Of a DNA stretch of 64,000 nt, positions 51,165 to 60,334 are shown in pieces. Where the stretch lies: NCBI GenBank assembly GCA_021299635.1, contig JAJTFA010000005.1:62001-126000 (forward strand), read 5' to 3'. The notes beneath the pieces are model-generated. The model saw nothing but the letters and a program-made list of their open reading frames with translations, ran no database searches and had not been told where the DNA came from. A program made the translations under genes and the position numbers. Position 1 is the stretch's first letter, and every line of letters begins with the position of its first letter. This stretch comes from Sphingobacteriales bacterium. GTDB taxonomy: Bacteria; Bacteroidota; Bacteroidia; UKL13-3.

Positions 51165-51772
51165 TGAAACTCTTTGTTAAAACGGTGATTATTCTCCTCA
51201 ATAAAATTGAGCAAATCCTCACGACCGGTTTTTTTTACTGAAGACGTAATAATGGTAGGCGGCAATTCTTCCCAGTTTTCCAGCATGCGGTTTTTAAACA
51301 ACTGAACATTTTTTGTCGTTTCAGATTGTTTATTCTTATCGGCCTTGGTAAAAATAATACTAAACGGAATCTGATAATGCCCCAGCATATCTAAAAATTC
51401 TAGATCGATCTGCTGAGGGGGTATTCGTGAATCTATAAGCACAAAAACAACTTGTAAATTTTCTCTCTCGGTAAAATACGCAACCATACTCTTACTCCAC
51501 TGCTCACGCAATGTTTTGGCTCGTTTGGCATACCCGTATCCAGGCAAATCAACCAAAAACCAGGCATCATTTACTAAATAATGATTGATATTAATGGTTT
51601 TACCGGGATTTGAAGAGACACGCGCAAGTTCGTTTCTCTTGCATAACATATTAATAAGAGAAGATTTGCCTACGTTGGATCGACCAATGAACGCATATTC
51701 AGGCTTATCACTTTTTGGGCACTCTGTAACGACTGAAGAGCTTTTAACGAATATTGCTTTTTTTATTTCCAT
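51161..51772 (-). CDS. engB: Ribosome biogenesis GTPase YihA/YsxC (EngB)
   Basis: This 203-aa GTPase helps assemble the 50S subunit. It has the P-loop GRSNVGKSSLINML, DLPGYGYAKRAKTLREQW as G3 and switch region, and TKADKNKQSE as G4. Size and start (a short basic N-terminus before AFIGRSN) are usual. It lies 3 bases after a lipoprotein gene on the same strand, and converges with hemW over a shared TTAA stop. Confidence 0.95.
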   Translation of the reverse strand: MEIKKAIFVKSSSVVTECPKSDKPEYAFIGRSNVGKSSLINMLCKRNELARVSSNPGKTININHYLVNDAWFLVDLPGYGYAKRAKTLREQWSKSMVAYFTERENLQVVFVLIDSRIPPQQIDLEFLDMLGHYQIPFSIIFTKADKNKQSETTKNVQLFKNRMLENWEELPPTIITSSVKKTGREDLLNFIEENNHRFNKEFH

Positions 51773-51775
51773 GAA

Positions 51776-52339
51776 TTATCTGAGAAGTTGCCAGATATTA
51801 TTTTTAGAGATAACTTTAATTATACCTGACGATTTATTAAAGTACAGTGTATCTGTTGAATTGGTAATGCGAAACACACGTTTGTATGAAACATTTTCAA
51901 TGAGCAAACTATCTGCAAAAGGCGAGCCACTATTTATTGTGCTTTCAGAAAAGTTACTTTTAAAGTTATTGATATTAATCGTTAAAGATTTGGTAAGGCC
52001 ATCCAGAATCATTTGCGCATGAAAATTATTTGATATCGATGAATCCCCAACCATTATTTGGGTTGCTTTATAGTAAATTTCATCAGGCGGACACTCAGGA
52101 TTAACAATAACTTGGGTTTTATTGCCATCTGCAGGAAACAAGTTAACACTGATATAAATACTATCAGAGTTGTTAAAACGAAATAGTGCAGAGTCTCGAT
52201 TTATATATGGTGTTAAACCCAGAAGGCTTGCATCAACTGCAATAGAATCAACAAAAACTTTTCTGCACGGCACATCACGATTTGGTTTACACCCAAAACA
52301 CAATAAACTTATACCCAATATTGTTAACATTAAACGCAT
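51776..52339 (-). CDS. Predicted lipoprotein of unknown function
   Basis: This 187-aa protein begins MRLMLTILGISLLCFGC with a lipobox at C17, so it is likely anchored to the periplasmic face of a membrane. The mature part has mixed strand character and is rich in serine and asparagine, with no motif I recognise. It precedes engB by 3 bases and diverges from ubiE with a 63-base gap. Conserved, but not assigned. Confidence 0.7.
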   Translation of the reverse strand: MRLMLTILGISLLCFGCKPNRDVPCRKVFVDSIAVDASLLGLTPYINRDSALFRFNNSDSIYISVNLFPADGNKTQVIVNPECPPDEIYYKATQIMVGDSSISNNFHAQMILDGLTKSLTININNFKSNFSESTINSGSPFADSLLIENVSYKRVFRITNSTDTLYFNKSSGIIKVISKNNIWQLLR

Positions 52340-52402
52340 CGTGCAAATAAAGCTAAATATGGAATGACTTTAAAATTAACTTAATATTGCAATCAATAGG
52401 TA

Positions 52403-53134
52403 ATGCCAGTGACAGAAATCAAACCGGATAATAATTCATCAGCCTCTAAAAAACAGCAGGTTGAACAAATGTTTAATGATATTGCGCACAAATACGATTT
52501 CCTTAATCGGTTTTTATCATTGGGCATTGACAGAGGGTGGCGTAAGGCTGCAATCAAGTCGATTGCTGAAATTAACCCGAAAATTATTCTTGATGTGGCA
52601 ACCGGCACTGCAGATCTTGCAATTGCTGCATTGAAACTAAAGCCTGAACATATTACAGGAATTGATATTTCAGCGCAGATGCTAGCTGAAGGTCAGGTTA
52701 AGATTGACAAAAAAGGATTCAATAAGCAGATTCAATTAATGAAAGGTGATTCTGAAGCATTACCTTTTTCCGAGAATCATTTTGATGCAGTTACTGTAGC
52801 TTTTGGCGTAAGAAACTTTGAGAACCTTCAAAACGGAATCAATGAAATGCATCGGGTGTTGAAGCCGGGAGGTAAAATTGCGGTTTTAGAGTTTTCAAAA
52901 CCAAAGTCATTTCCATATAAGCAGTTATATCAATTTTACTTTTCAAACATATTGCCTTTATGGGGAGGCTTAATAAGTAAGAGTAGAAAAGCATATGAAT
53001 ACCTGCCTGAATCGGTTAAACATTTTCCTGAAGGCAATGACTTCTTAGCCTTTTTGACTAAAGCAGGATTTAAACAAACACAAGTTAAAACCTTAACATT
53101 CGGAACGTGCAGTCTCTACACCGCCATAAAATAA
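52403..53134 (+). CDS. ubiE: Demethylmenaquinone methyltransferase UbiE/MenG
   Basis: This 243-aa SAM-dependent methyltransferase adds the last methyl group to menaquinone, the quinone that complex I upstream would reduce. Motifs are MFNDIAHKYDFLNRFLSLG, SAM motif I IILDVATGTADLAIAAL, VAFGVRNFENLQNGINEM and HRVLKPGGKIAVLEFSKP. The porT start lies inside its last 28 bases, so porT translation is probably coupled to it. It opens a plus-strand run of six or seven genes. Confidence 0.96.
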   Translation: MPVTEIKPDNNSSASKKQQVEQMFNDIAHKYDFLNRFLSLGIDRGWRKAAIKSIAEINPKIILDVATGTADLAIAALKLKPEHITGIDISAQMLAEGQVKIDKKGFNKQIQLMKGDSEALPFSENHFDAVTVAFGVRNFENLQNGINEMHRVLKPGGKIAVLEFSKPKSFPYKQLYQFYFSNILPLWGGLISKSRKAYEYLPESVKHFPEGNDFLAFLTKAGFKQTQVKTLTFGTCSLYTAIK

Positions 53135-53805
53135 ATTGCTTACTTCTGTTTATTTTGCTATGTGCAAGGAACACTAATGCTCAGCCAAATCTGGAACAAT
53201 ACGATAATCGTATCGTTCATTTTGGATTTACACTCTCAATTAATAACGCCTCAATTCGAGCAGATGCAAAAACCGCTTTTCAATCAACGGATTCACTGCT
53301 TAATTTCAGACAAGTTTCGTTTCCAGGTATCGGACTCGGGGCAATTACTAATTTTCATTTGGGAAAATATTTTGACATCAGGTTGATGTTTCCAATTATC
53401 TCATTTGTGCAGAGAAACATCATTTATGAGTTTCCAGGTATACAAAAGGAAGTTAAGATTGAATCTGCTTACTGCGATGCATCAATACTTCTTAAATATA
53501 AGTCGGCACGAAGAAAAAATACCAGAGCTTATGTTGTCGGGGGCTTCAGAATGAGCTATGACTTTGCATCGAGTACCAAGCAAAAAAGAAGCGATCAGGC
53601 TCCTGTGGTTTCACTAGTACCGGTTACGTACGGTTATGAAGGCGGATTTGGTTTGGATATCTATTTCCCATATTTTAAATTCTCCCCTGAAATAAAAGTG
53701 TGTAATACTTTTGGAAATGCTATGTATAGTGATGGGTATATTTACACCAATGCACTTGAGCGTTTATCGCCCAGCATGCTAATGTTCTCCTTACATTTTG
53801 AGTAA
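53107..53805 (+). CDS. porT: Type IX secretion outer membrane protein PorT/SprT
   Basis: This 232-aa protein has a signal peptide (about 1-25, ending TNAQ) and PorT-type strands: DNRIVHFGFTLSINNASIR, HLGKYFDIRLMFPIISFVQR and YVVGGFRMSYDFASS. PorT is an outer membrane barrel of the type IX system. The start is a GTG at 53107, within the last 28 bases of ubiE; no later start would leave a full signal peptide. The ubiE-porT order is known from other T9SS species. It is separate from the porP-gldN block by about 6 kb. Confidence 0.88.
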   Translation: MQSLHRHKINCLLLFILLCARNTNAQPNLEQYDNRIVHFGFTLSINNASIRADAKTAFQSTDSLLNFRQVSFPGIGLGAITNFHLGKYFDIRLMFPIISFVQRNIIYEFPGIQKEVKIESAYCDASILLKYKSARRKNTRAYVVGGFRMSYDFASSTKQKRSDQAPVVSLVPVTYGYEGGFGLDIYFPYFKFSPEIKVCNTFGNAMYSDGYIYTNALERLSPSMLMFSLHFE

Positions 53806-53824
53806 AAGCAATACATCAGAAACG

Positions 53825-54943
53825 ATGAAGTTTAGCATTAAGCGAACAGACAATAAAACAAAAGCGCGAGCAGGTTTGCTGCAAACAGGTAGGGGTGTAA
53901 TAGAAACACCAATTTTCATGCCTGTTGGAACTCAAGGCACAGTAAAAGGGGTAACACAACAAAATCTTTCTGATGAAATAGGTGCACAAATAATTTTAGG
54001 CAACACTTATCATATCTATCTTAGACCAGGGCTTGAAGTGATAACAAAGGCAGGAGGTCTTCATAAGTTTATTAGTTGGGATAAACCCATGCTTACCGAT
54101 AGCGGAGGCTATCAAGTTTTTTCACTGGGTGATATCAGAAAAATAAGTGAAGATGGCGTTTGGTTTCAAAGTCATATTGACGGATCAAAACATTTTTTTA
54201 GCCCGGAAAGCGCAATAGATATTCAGCGAAAAATTGGTGCTGATATAATTATGGCATTTGATGAATGCACACCCTACCCTTGTGAGCTTGACTATGCGCG
54301 CAAATCCATGCATATGACACATAGATGGCTTGAACGATGCATCAAACAATATAGTGAAACCGCTCCGCTTTATGGCGTAGAACAAACCCTTTTTCCTATT
54401 GTTCAGGGAAGTGTATACAAAGACTTACGAAAAGAATCAGCCGAATTTATTGCATCACAAAACCAGCCTGGCAATGCTATTGGCGGCCTATCAGTTGGTG
54501 AGCCCGCTGAGATGATGTACGAAATGACTGAGGAAGTGTGTAATATTCTGCCTGCCGATAAGCCCCGCTATTTAATGGGAGTTGGCACTCCGCAAAATCT
54601 TTTAGAGTGCATAGCACTTGGAGTTGATATGTTTGATTGTGTAATGCCAACACGCAACGCAAGGCATGGTTATCTGTTTACTTCTCAAGGGATCATCAAT
54701 ATCAAGAATGAAAAGTGGAAGAATGATTTTTCTCCTGTAGATAATTTATTTACCCCTCACTATTCCAAAGCCTATCTAAGGCATCTTATTCATTGTGGTG
54801 AAATACTTGGTGCGCATATTGCAAGTAAACAAAATCTGAGTTTTTATTTATGGCTGGTAAAACAAGCAAGAAAACATATTATGGATGGCGATTTCGACAA
54901 CTGGAAAACCAATATACTTAAACAAATTACCGAAAGACTCTGA
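53825..54943 (+). CDS. tgt: Queuine tRNA-ribosyltransferase
   Basis: This 372-aa enzyme swaps guanine at the tRNA wobble position for preQ1. D92 in LTDSGGYQVFS, D146 in MAFDECTP and the nucleophile D271 in MFDCVMPTRNARHG are present. The zinc ligands CxCxxC of the canonical enzyme are missing: the segment reads DNLFTPHYSKAYLRH at 307-320. I recall the same loss in Bacteroides TGT. The frame opens at a TTG (53798) that overlaps porT, but the ATG at 53825 is natural. It abuts the LptF/G gene with a one-base overlap. Confidence 0.95.
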   Translation: MKFSIKRTDNKTKARAGLLQTGRGVIETPIFMPVGTQGTVKGVTQQNLSDEIGAQIILGNTYHIYLRPGLEVITKAGGLHKFISWDKPMLTDSGGYQVFSLGDIRKISEDGVWFQSHIDGSKHFFSPESAIDIQRKIGADIIMAFDECTPYPCELDYARKSMHMTHRWLERCIKQYSETAPLYGVEQTLFPIVQGSVYKDLRKESAEFIASQNQPGNAIGGLSVGEPAEMMYEMTEEVCNILPADKPRYLMGVGTPQNLLECIALGVDMFDCVMPTRNARHGYLFTSQGIINIKNEKWKNDFSPVDNLFTPHYSKAYLRHLIHCGEILGAHIASKQNLSFYLWLVKQARKHIMDGDFDNWKTNILKQITERL

Positions 54944-56019
54944 TGAGATTACTTGACAGATATATCATTAAGAAATTTTTGGTCACATTTATTTTTACCT
55001 TAGGCCTGTTTACGGTCATTGCAATCTTCATTGATATTCCGGAGAAACTGGATGACTTTTTAAAACGTAAGCCCCCCTTGAAAGCCATTATTTTTGATTA
55101 TTACATCTTTTTTATTCCGTGGTTCTTTGGACTTTTTGGGCCCATTTTTGTTTTTCTTGCATGCATCTTTTTTAATGCCAAGCTTGCTCAAAATACTGAG
55201 ATAGTAGCCATGCTCGGCAGTGGAATGAGTTTTATACGATTTCTCAGGCCATATATGATAGGTGCCGGAATTTTGGCACTAACTTTTATTTTTTTAAACA
55301 CCTATCTCATTCCTATAAGCGATAAACACCGATTTGCATTTGAAGAGCAGTGGATTAAGGAGAAAAAGATAACCCAGTCTGAAAATATACATGTGCAGAT
55401 TGAACCTGGCAGTATTCTGCACATGAGTACTTTCAACTATTTAGACAGTACTGGTTTTAATGTTTCTATGGAAAGATTTGATAGTAGTAAACTCATACAA
55501 CGAATTACAGCTACAAGACTTTCCTGGAATAGAAACAAAGAAATGTGGAGACTTGAAGGGTGGCATCAAAGAATATTTACAAACGATGGAGAATTGCTAC
55601 TTGGTGGAGATTTTAAAGATACGATTCTGAAGATTAAACCTTCTGAGTTTATCATAAGAACCCAGTATATATCCTCCATGACAAATCCGGAACTGAACGA
55701 ATATATTCGGATTGAAAGAGAAAAAGGTTCACCACACATCAGTAAATATTTGGTAGAGCTATACCGAAGAACAGCCTCTCCGGTTTCATTTTTTGTTTTA
55801 ACACTCCTTGCAGTTTCAATCTCTTCTCGTAAAAGCAGAGGTGGAACAGGTTTGGCTTTGGGTCTCGGTCTGTTTATTACACTTTTCTTCCTTCTACTAG
55901 TTCAGGTATTTAATACTTTTGGAGTAACCAATGTATTAACTCCTGCAATTGCCGTTTGGATGCCAAATATAATTTACTTGTTTATAGCCATCTACTTTGT
56001 TTCGAAGGCGCCTAAATAA
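54943..56019 (+). CDS. LptF/LptG family permease
   Basis: This 358-aa protein is a membrane subunit of the lipopolysaccharide extractor. The N-terminal LLDRYIIKKFLVTFIFTLGL, a beta-jellyroll-type periplasmic middle (about 120-255) and a C-terminal helical bundle (FFVLTLLAVSISSRKSRGGTG) are all there. It cannot be assigned to F or G by eye. It overlaps tgt by one base and precedes the EamA gene by 3 bases. No other lpt gene is in view. Confidence 0.92.
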   Translation: MRLLDRYIIKKFLVTFIFTLGLFTVIAIFIDIPEKLDDFLKRKPPLKAIIFDYYIFFIPWFFGLFGPIFVFLACIFFNAKLAQNTEIVAMLGSGMSFIRFLRPYMIGAGILALTFIFLNTYLIPISDKHRFAFEEQWIKEKKITQSENIHVQIEPGSILHMSTFNYLDSTGFNVSMERFDSSKLIQRITATRLSWNRNKEMWRLEGWHQRIFTNDGELLLGGDFKDTILKIKPSEFIIRTQYISSMTNPELNEYIRIEREKGSPHISKYLVELYRRTASPVSFFVLTLLAVSISSRKSRGGTGLALGLGLFITLFFLLLVQVFNTFGVTNVLTPAIAVWMPNIIYLFIAIYFVSKAPK

Positions 56020-56022
56020 CCT

Positions 56023-56895
56023 ATGAAATTAAACAAATATCTTCAGCTCCATATCATCATTTTCATTTGGGGGCTTACACCTGTTCTGGGCAAGCTTATT
56101 ACACTAAATTCTTATGATCTGGTATGGTATAGATTACTTTTTGCTGCATTAAGCCTATACATATTTATGCGTTGGAAAAAAGTGAATTTGAAAACAGAAG
56201 GTAAAGTACTTTTTAAAATGAGCCTTATGGGAGTGTTGGTTGGAGCGCACTGGTTTTTCTTTTACCATGCAATTAAAGTATCAAACGTATCAATGGCACT
56301 TGCAGGCTTTTCAACCATAACACTTTTTGCCAGTTTGCTCCAACCTGTTTTGCTGAACAAGAAGTTTTATTGGGGTGATCTTATTTACGGCCTTGTAATT
56401 GCAGTTGGCTTGACTATTATACTGCAATTTGAAGGTTTTTATGTGATGGGGGTCATTTACGGCATCTTAGCCGCCTTTACCGGAGCATTGTTTGGTATAT
56501 ACAATGGCAAACTCATAGCAAAACATGAGGCAACCAAAATAACCCTCATTGAGTTTTTGGTAGCCTTTATTTTCATTACGCTATTAAAAATATTTATGCA
56601 AAATGAAACCAACTTTATCCCACTTCCGGTTCACAGCGACATTTTCTATCTTTTATTTCTTAGTATTTTCTGCACTACGCTTGCCTTTACCTGGAGTATT
56701 GAGATTTTGAAGGACTTCTCACCTCTTACGGTAATTATAACAAATAACCTAGAACCTATTTATGGCGTTGTGTTTTCATTATTGCTTTTTGGGGAATCGG
56801 AGGTAATGTCAGCAGGATTTTATGCCGGTGCCGTGGTTATATTGTTAAGCGTATTCACTTACCCTTATGTGCAACAAAAGTTTTTAAAAGATTAG
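56023..56895 (+). CDS. EamA/DMT family transporter
   Basis: This 290-aa protein has ten hydrophobic helices in two EamA repeats, a pattern of drug/metabolite exporters. The first repeat begins LHIIIFIWGLTPVLGKLI, the second GILAAFTGALFGIYNGKLIA, and LEPIYGVVFSLLLFGE is the last typical segment. Many exporters of this family move amino acids or other metabolites; the substrate is unknown here. It follows LptF/G by 3 bases. Confidence 0.9.
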   Translation: MKLNKYLQLHIIIFIWGLTPVLGKLITLNSYDLVWYRLLFAALSLYIFMRWKKVNLKTEGKVLFKMSLMGVLVGAHWFFFYHAIKVSNVSMALAGFSTITLFASLLQPVLLNKKFYWGDLIYGLVIAVGLTIILQFEGFYVMGVIYGILAAFTGALFGIYNGKLIAKHEATKITLIEFLVAFIFITLLKIFMQNETNFIPLPVHSDIFYLLFLSIFCTTLAFTWSIEILKDFSPLTVIITNNLEPIYGVVFSLLLFGESEVMSAGFYAGAVVILLSVFTYPYVQQKFLKD

Positions 56896-56921
56896 ATTCG
56901 TAGTAACAAAAGAGAATAAAC

Positions 56922-58781
56922 ATGAAAAACATTATAGTATTTTATTTTTTGTTGATTGCATTTACAGGAGTTGCTCAGAATAAACTATCATATTCAACTC
57001 TGGAAATTATTGCTGAGCCTGTAGCTATTATTAACCCAAGTGATGAAAGTTTACCTGACTTTGGACCAAAATTGCAATTGATTAAAAGTGCGCTTCCTTC
57101 ACCCTTAACACAATTGCAGAAGAATAAGCAATTGGTTGATATGCAGCGCGAGCAGAAAGCCCGAAGTATTAGCCCAGCATCTTTTGGTAAAACCTCAGCA
57201 CCAATTCCAAGTGTTGTAGGAGGTTTTGATGGAAACATAACCCAAGGCACACCTAACGATAATGATATTGCAATAAGTGATAGTGGAATGATTGTAAGTG
57301 TAGTTAATCAAAATCTATTTATGTACAATCAGCAAGGCGCATTGCTTAAAGCGCCCACGCTTTCTTTTTTTTCTAAGCCGCTTGGAACACTTAACAGGAC
57401 CTACGACCCTAGGATTATATACGACCCTATTGCAGATAGATTTATTGCAGTTTTTCTTCAAGGTACTACTAGCGCAGATACCAGAATTATTACAGCATTT
57501 TCAAAAACAAATGATCCAACCAAAGAATGGAATCTATATGTAATACCCGGCAATACTTTTGGCGATTCCAGCTGGAGTGATTATCCAATTATATCGCTCA
57601 GTAAGGATGAACTCTTCATTACGGTTAACAGATTAAAAGACAATACCGGCTGGAAGGATGGATTTATGGAATCACTCATCTGGCAGGTTGAAAAGAACAA
57701 AGGCTACAATGCACAACCCCTTATTCAGAGACAATACAAAGACATACGTCTAAATGAGAAAGCGATATGGAGTGTTTGTCCGGTTAAATGCGGAATGTCG
57801 CTTCACGGATCAAAAATGTATTTCCTATCGGTAAGGCCAAGCGATTTGCAAAATGACACTGTTTTTCTGCATGAGATTACCAATACCATTGCTTCCGGAG
57901 GAGGTGAATTTAAAACAAGTATATTAAAAACAGACAAGGCCTATGGATTGCAACCCAATGCTTTACAACCGAATGGTAAGAAATTGCAGACCAATGATGC
58001 AAGGGTTTTATCTGCCATGATGGAAAATGAAATGATACATTATGTAGCAAACTGCATCGATACAATCAATTTTAGCCCAGGCATATACTATGGCCGCATC
58101 AGAAATTTTATGTATGAAGGAAACACACCTGTTATAACAGGGAAGATTATTGGCTATGATTCACTCGATATAGGATATCCTTCCATTTCTTATGTTGGCG
58201 GTGGTGTGAGTGACCATAGCGCAATGATTACTTTTTCACATGTTTCACCAAAACATTTCCCTGGCACTTCGGTTGTTTTTGTCGATAGAGATGGAAATAT
58301 TTCTGCACCCGTTTTTGTTAAAACAGGCCAAAGCAATATAGCATTGCTTGGCGACAGTGTGGATCGCTGGGGAGATTACACCGGCAACCAAAGAAAATAT
58401 AATGAGTCAGGTGTTTGTTGGATTAATGGCTCTTATGGTAAACAAAATGGCAACTTTACATGGATTGCAAAAATAAAAAGCAACGATTTGAAATTAGGTC
58501 AATCTGAAAATAAAAACCAAGTTAGTAACTTTATCATTAGCCCTAATCCTGTTGCAGAAGTTGCAAAGGTTACTTTTGAATTGAAGGAAACTTTTATCAT
58601 TACATTCAATTTATTTGATGCATCCGGCAAATTAGTTGGTACACTTATGAGAGATAAAGTGAAAGCAGGAATCAATGAATTTAGTTTTAGAACAGATGAT
58701 CTGAAAGCCGGTATATATTATTTAAAGCTCAGCACACATGATAAAAACATCGAAACACACAAAGTGCTTGTGCAGCATTAA
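56922..58781 (+). CDS. Secreted protein of unknown function with type IX sorting domain
   Basis: This 619-aa protein has a signal peptide (about residues 1-18, ending GVAQ) and a long body with repeated strands that suggest a beta-propeller-like surface (NRTYDPRIIYDPIADRFIAV, SWSDYPIISLSKDELFITVN), and a C-terminal sorting domain (NFIISPNPVAEVAKVTFEL to KVLVQH). It should be exported by Sec and crossed by the T9SS. No catalytic motif is seen. It follows the EamA gene by 26 bases in the same direction; that placement with porT upstream may be chance. Confidence 0.88.
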   Translation: MKNIIVFYFLLIAFTGVAQNKLSYSTLEIIAEPVAIINPSDESLPDFGPKLQLIKSALPSPLTQLQKNKQLVDMQREQKARSISPASFGKTSAPIPSVVGGFDGNITQGTPNDNDIAISDSGMIVSVVNQNLFMYNQQGALLKAPTLSFFSKPLGTLNRTYDPRIIYDPIADRFIAVFLQGTTSADTRIITAFSKTNDPTKEWNLYVIPGNTFGDSSWSDYPIISLSKDELFITVNRLKDNTGWKDGFMESLIWQVEKNKGYNAQPLIQRQYKDIRLNEKAIWSVCPVKCGMSLHGSKMYFLSVRPSDLQNDTVFLHEITNTIASGGGEFKTSILKTDKAYGLQPNALQPNGKKLQTNDARVLSAMMENEMIHYVANCIDTINFSPGIYYGRIRNFMYEGNTPVITGKIIGYDSLDIGYPSISYVGGGVSDHSAMITFSHVSPKHFPGTSVVFVDRDGNISAPVFVKTGQSNIALLGDSVDRWGDYTGNQRKYNESGVCWINGSYGKQNGNFTWIAKIKSNDLKLGQSENKNQVSNFIISPNPVAEVAKVTFELKETFIITFNLFDASGKLVGTLMRDKVKAGINEFSFRTDDLKAGIYYLKLSTHDKNIETHKVLVQH

Positions 58782-58974
58782 GTTTATTATACCAATTGCT
58801 ATTACTGTAAGTTTTTTTGAGTGCTGCAAAGTTTCAAACACAAAAAACAACCCAGAGAATATACTCAAAAACAATGATACCATCATCGTGTATCCTGCTC
58901 CAGGCACAGCAAATCAAACTGACTCATTAAAGCATATGCTGGATGAGAAACGGAAGAGCAAAAGAAAGAAATAA
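58768..58974 (+). CDS. Possible small lipoprotein overlapping the end of the T9SS cargo gene
   Basis: An open frame runs from 58738 to 58974, but its first codons lie inside the preceding gene. A TTG start at 58768 gives about 68 residues: a hydrophobic stretch (KFIIPIAITVSFFECC) followed by cysteines that could be lipidated, then a charged, lysine-rich end. That is a lipoprotein-like layout. With no family match and an unusual start, it is only a candidate. Confidence 0.4.
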   Translation: MCSIKFIIPIAITVSFFECCKVSNTKNNPENILKNNDTIIVYPAPGTANQTDSLKHMLDEKRKSKRKK

Positions 58975-59048
58975 TTTTAACCTGTCTAACTTAGGTTTAG
59001 AGATTTTACCTTTAAGTTCTTTTATCAATATGCAAGTTGGAAAACAAC

Positions 59049-60329
59049 TTACATGAGTATACCTGCTAAGGTTGCTGATAGGTAAGATGCCAACGTTCCG
59101 CAGATGAGGGCTCTGAAACCAAGCTTAGCCAAATCAGAGCGTCTCGCAGGACTCAACTCCCCTATGCCACCTACTTGAATGGCAATTGAACTAAAATTAG
59201 CAAATCCACAAAGGGCAAAACTGGCTATCAATAATGATTTAGGGTGCATGGTTCCATTGGCAATCATGGGTGAAAGATTGGAATAAGCCACAAACTCGTT
59301 AATAACCATTTTTGTACCCATGAGCGATCCAACGGTAAAAGTATCTTGTGCTGGCACACCCATTGCTGCAGCAAACACAGAGAATACAGATCCAAAAATG
59401 CTATTCAAATCTAGTTTGTATAAATCAATTCCAATTCCTGAAAAGTCAAGCCCGCCTGATGCAATAAGGAGTCCGATCTTCCCTAATAAAACATTTACCA
59501 ATGCAATAAGAGCAATAAAGCCAATAAGCATCGCTATTACATTTAATGAAACTTTTAGGCCATCAGCTGCGCCATGAGAAATGGCATCCAACAAATTTGC
59601 ATGCGACTTTTTTACTTCCAGTTTAACAGCACCTTTTGTAGCACTTTCTTCTGTTTCGGGCCAAACAATTTTAGAAATTACAAGTGCGCCCGGTGCTGCC
59701 ATAATACTTGCAGCGAGCAGATAAGGTGCAGGCACACCCATTGATATGTATACAGCCATTACACCACCTGCAATGCAAGCCATACTGCCGCTCATGGAAG
59801 CGAGAAGCTCACTCATTGTCATAGTATTTATATATGGCTTAATCATTATTTGAGCTTCAACCTGACCTACAAAAGCACTTGCCACATTAGATAAAGCCTC
59901 GCTACCACTAACACGCATGAGTGCGTGAACTATGCGAGCAAAAAATGATACAATGATTTGCATAAAACCAATGTGGTAGGCTATATTAACCAAAACGGCA
60001 ACGAAAATGATGGTAGGCATAATTTTAAACATGAACAGAAAACTGTACTGATCACCAAAAATTGGTTTGAGCAATTCAGGTTTCATGAGTCCGCCAAAAA
60101 CAAACTCACCACCACGGTCGGCCATTTCAAGCAACTGCTTAATACGCTCGCCCACCCATGCAAAAACAAATGAACCGAAAGCTGTTTTAAGTATAAACAA
60201 GGCTAATAATAGCTGAAGCAACAACCCACTAACCACTACTCTGTAGTTTATTGCCTTCCGATTATTGGATAATACAAATGCCAAACCTAAAATGAGTGCA
60301 ATACCCAATAATCCGGAGAATCTTTCCAT
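59049..60329 (-). CDS. Concentrative nucleoside transporter (NupC/CNT family)
   Basis: This 426-aa inner membrane protein takes up nucleosides with sodium or protons. It has the CNT marks GEAMVGQVEAQIM-like FVGQVEAQIMIKPYINTMT, AVYISMGVPAPYLLAASIMA and the C-terminal FALCGFANFSSIAIQVGGIG. The N-terminal LLGIALILGLAFVLSNNRKA is also typical. It lies 5 bases downstream of the DUF151 gene, so the two are likely one transcript. With deoC about 34 kb away, it could feed nucleoside breakdown, but that is a weak link. Confidence 0.93.
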   Translation of the reverse strand: MERFSGLLGIALILGLAFVLSNNRKAINYRVVVSGLLLQLLLALFILKTAFGSFVFAWVGERIKQLLEMADRGGEFVFGGLMKPELLKPIFGDQYSFLFMFKIMPTIIFVAVLVNIAYHIGFMQIIVSFFARIVHALMRVSGSEALSNVASAFVGQVEAQIMIKPYINTMTMSELLASMSGSMACIAGGVMAVYISMGVPAPYLLAASIMAAPGALVISKIVWPETEESATKGAVKLEVKKSHANLLDAISHGAADGLKVSLNVIAMLIGFIALIALVNVLLGKIGLLIASGGLDFSGIGIDLYKLDLNSIFGSVFSVFAAAMGVPAQDTFTVGSLMGTKMVINEFVAYSNLSPMIANGTMHPKSLLIASFALCGFANFSSIAIQVGGIGELSPARRSDLAKLGFRALICGTLASYLSATLAGILM

Positions 60330-60334
60330 ATCAA

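Noticed and set aside
58738-58767. ATG at 58738 as start of the small lipoprotein
   Set aside because: It would place the hydrophobic stretch after a charged and cysteine-containing leader; a start nearer the hydrophobic stretch is more signal-peptide-like. The gene itself remains uncertain.
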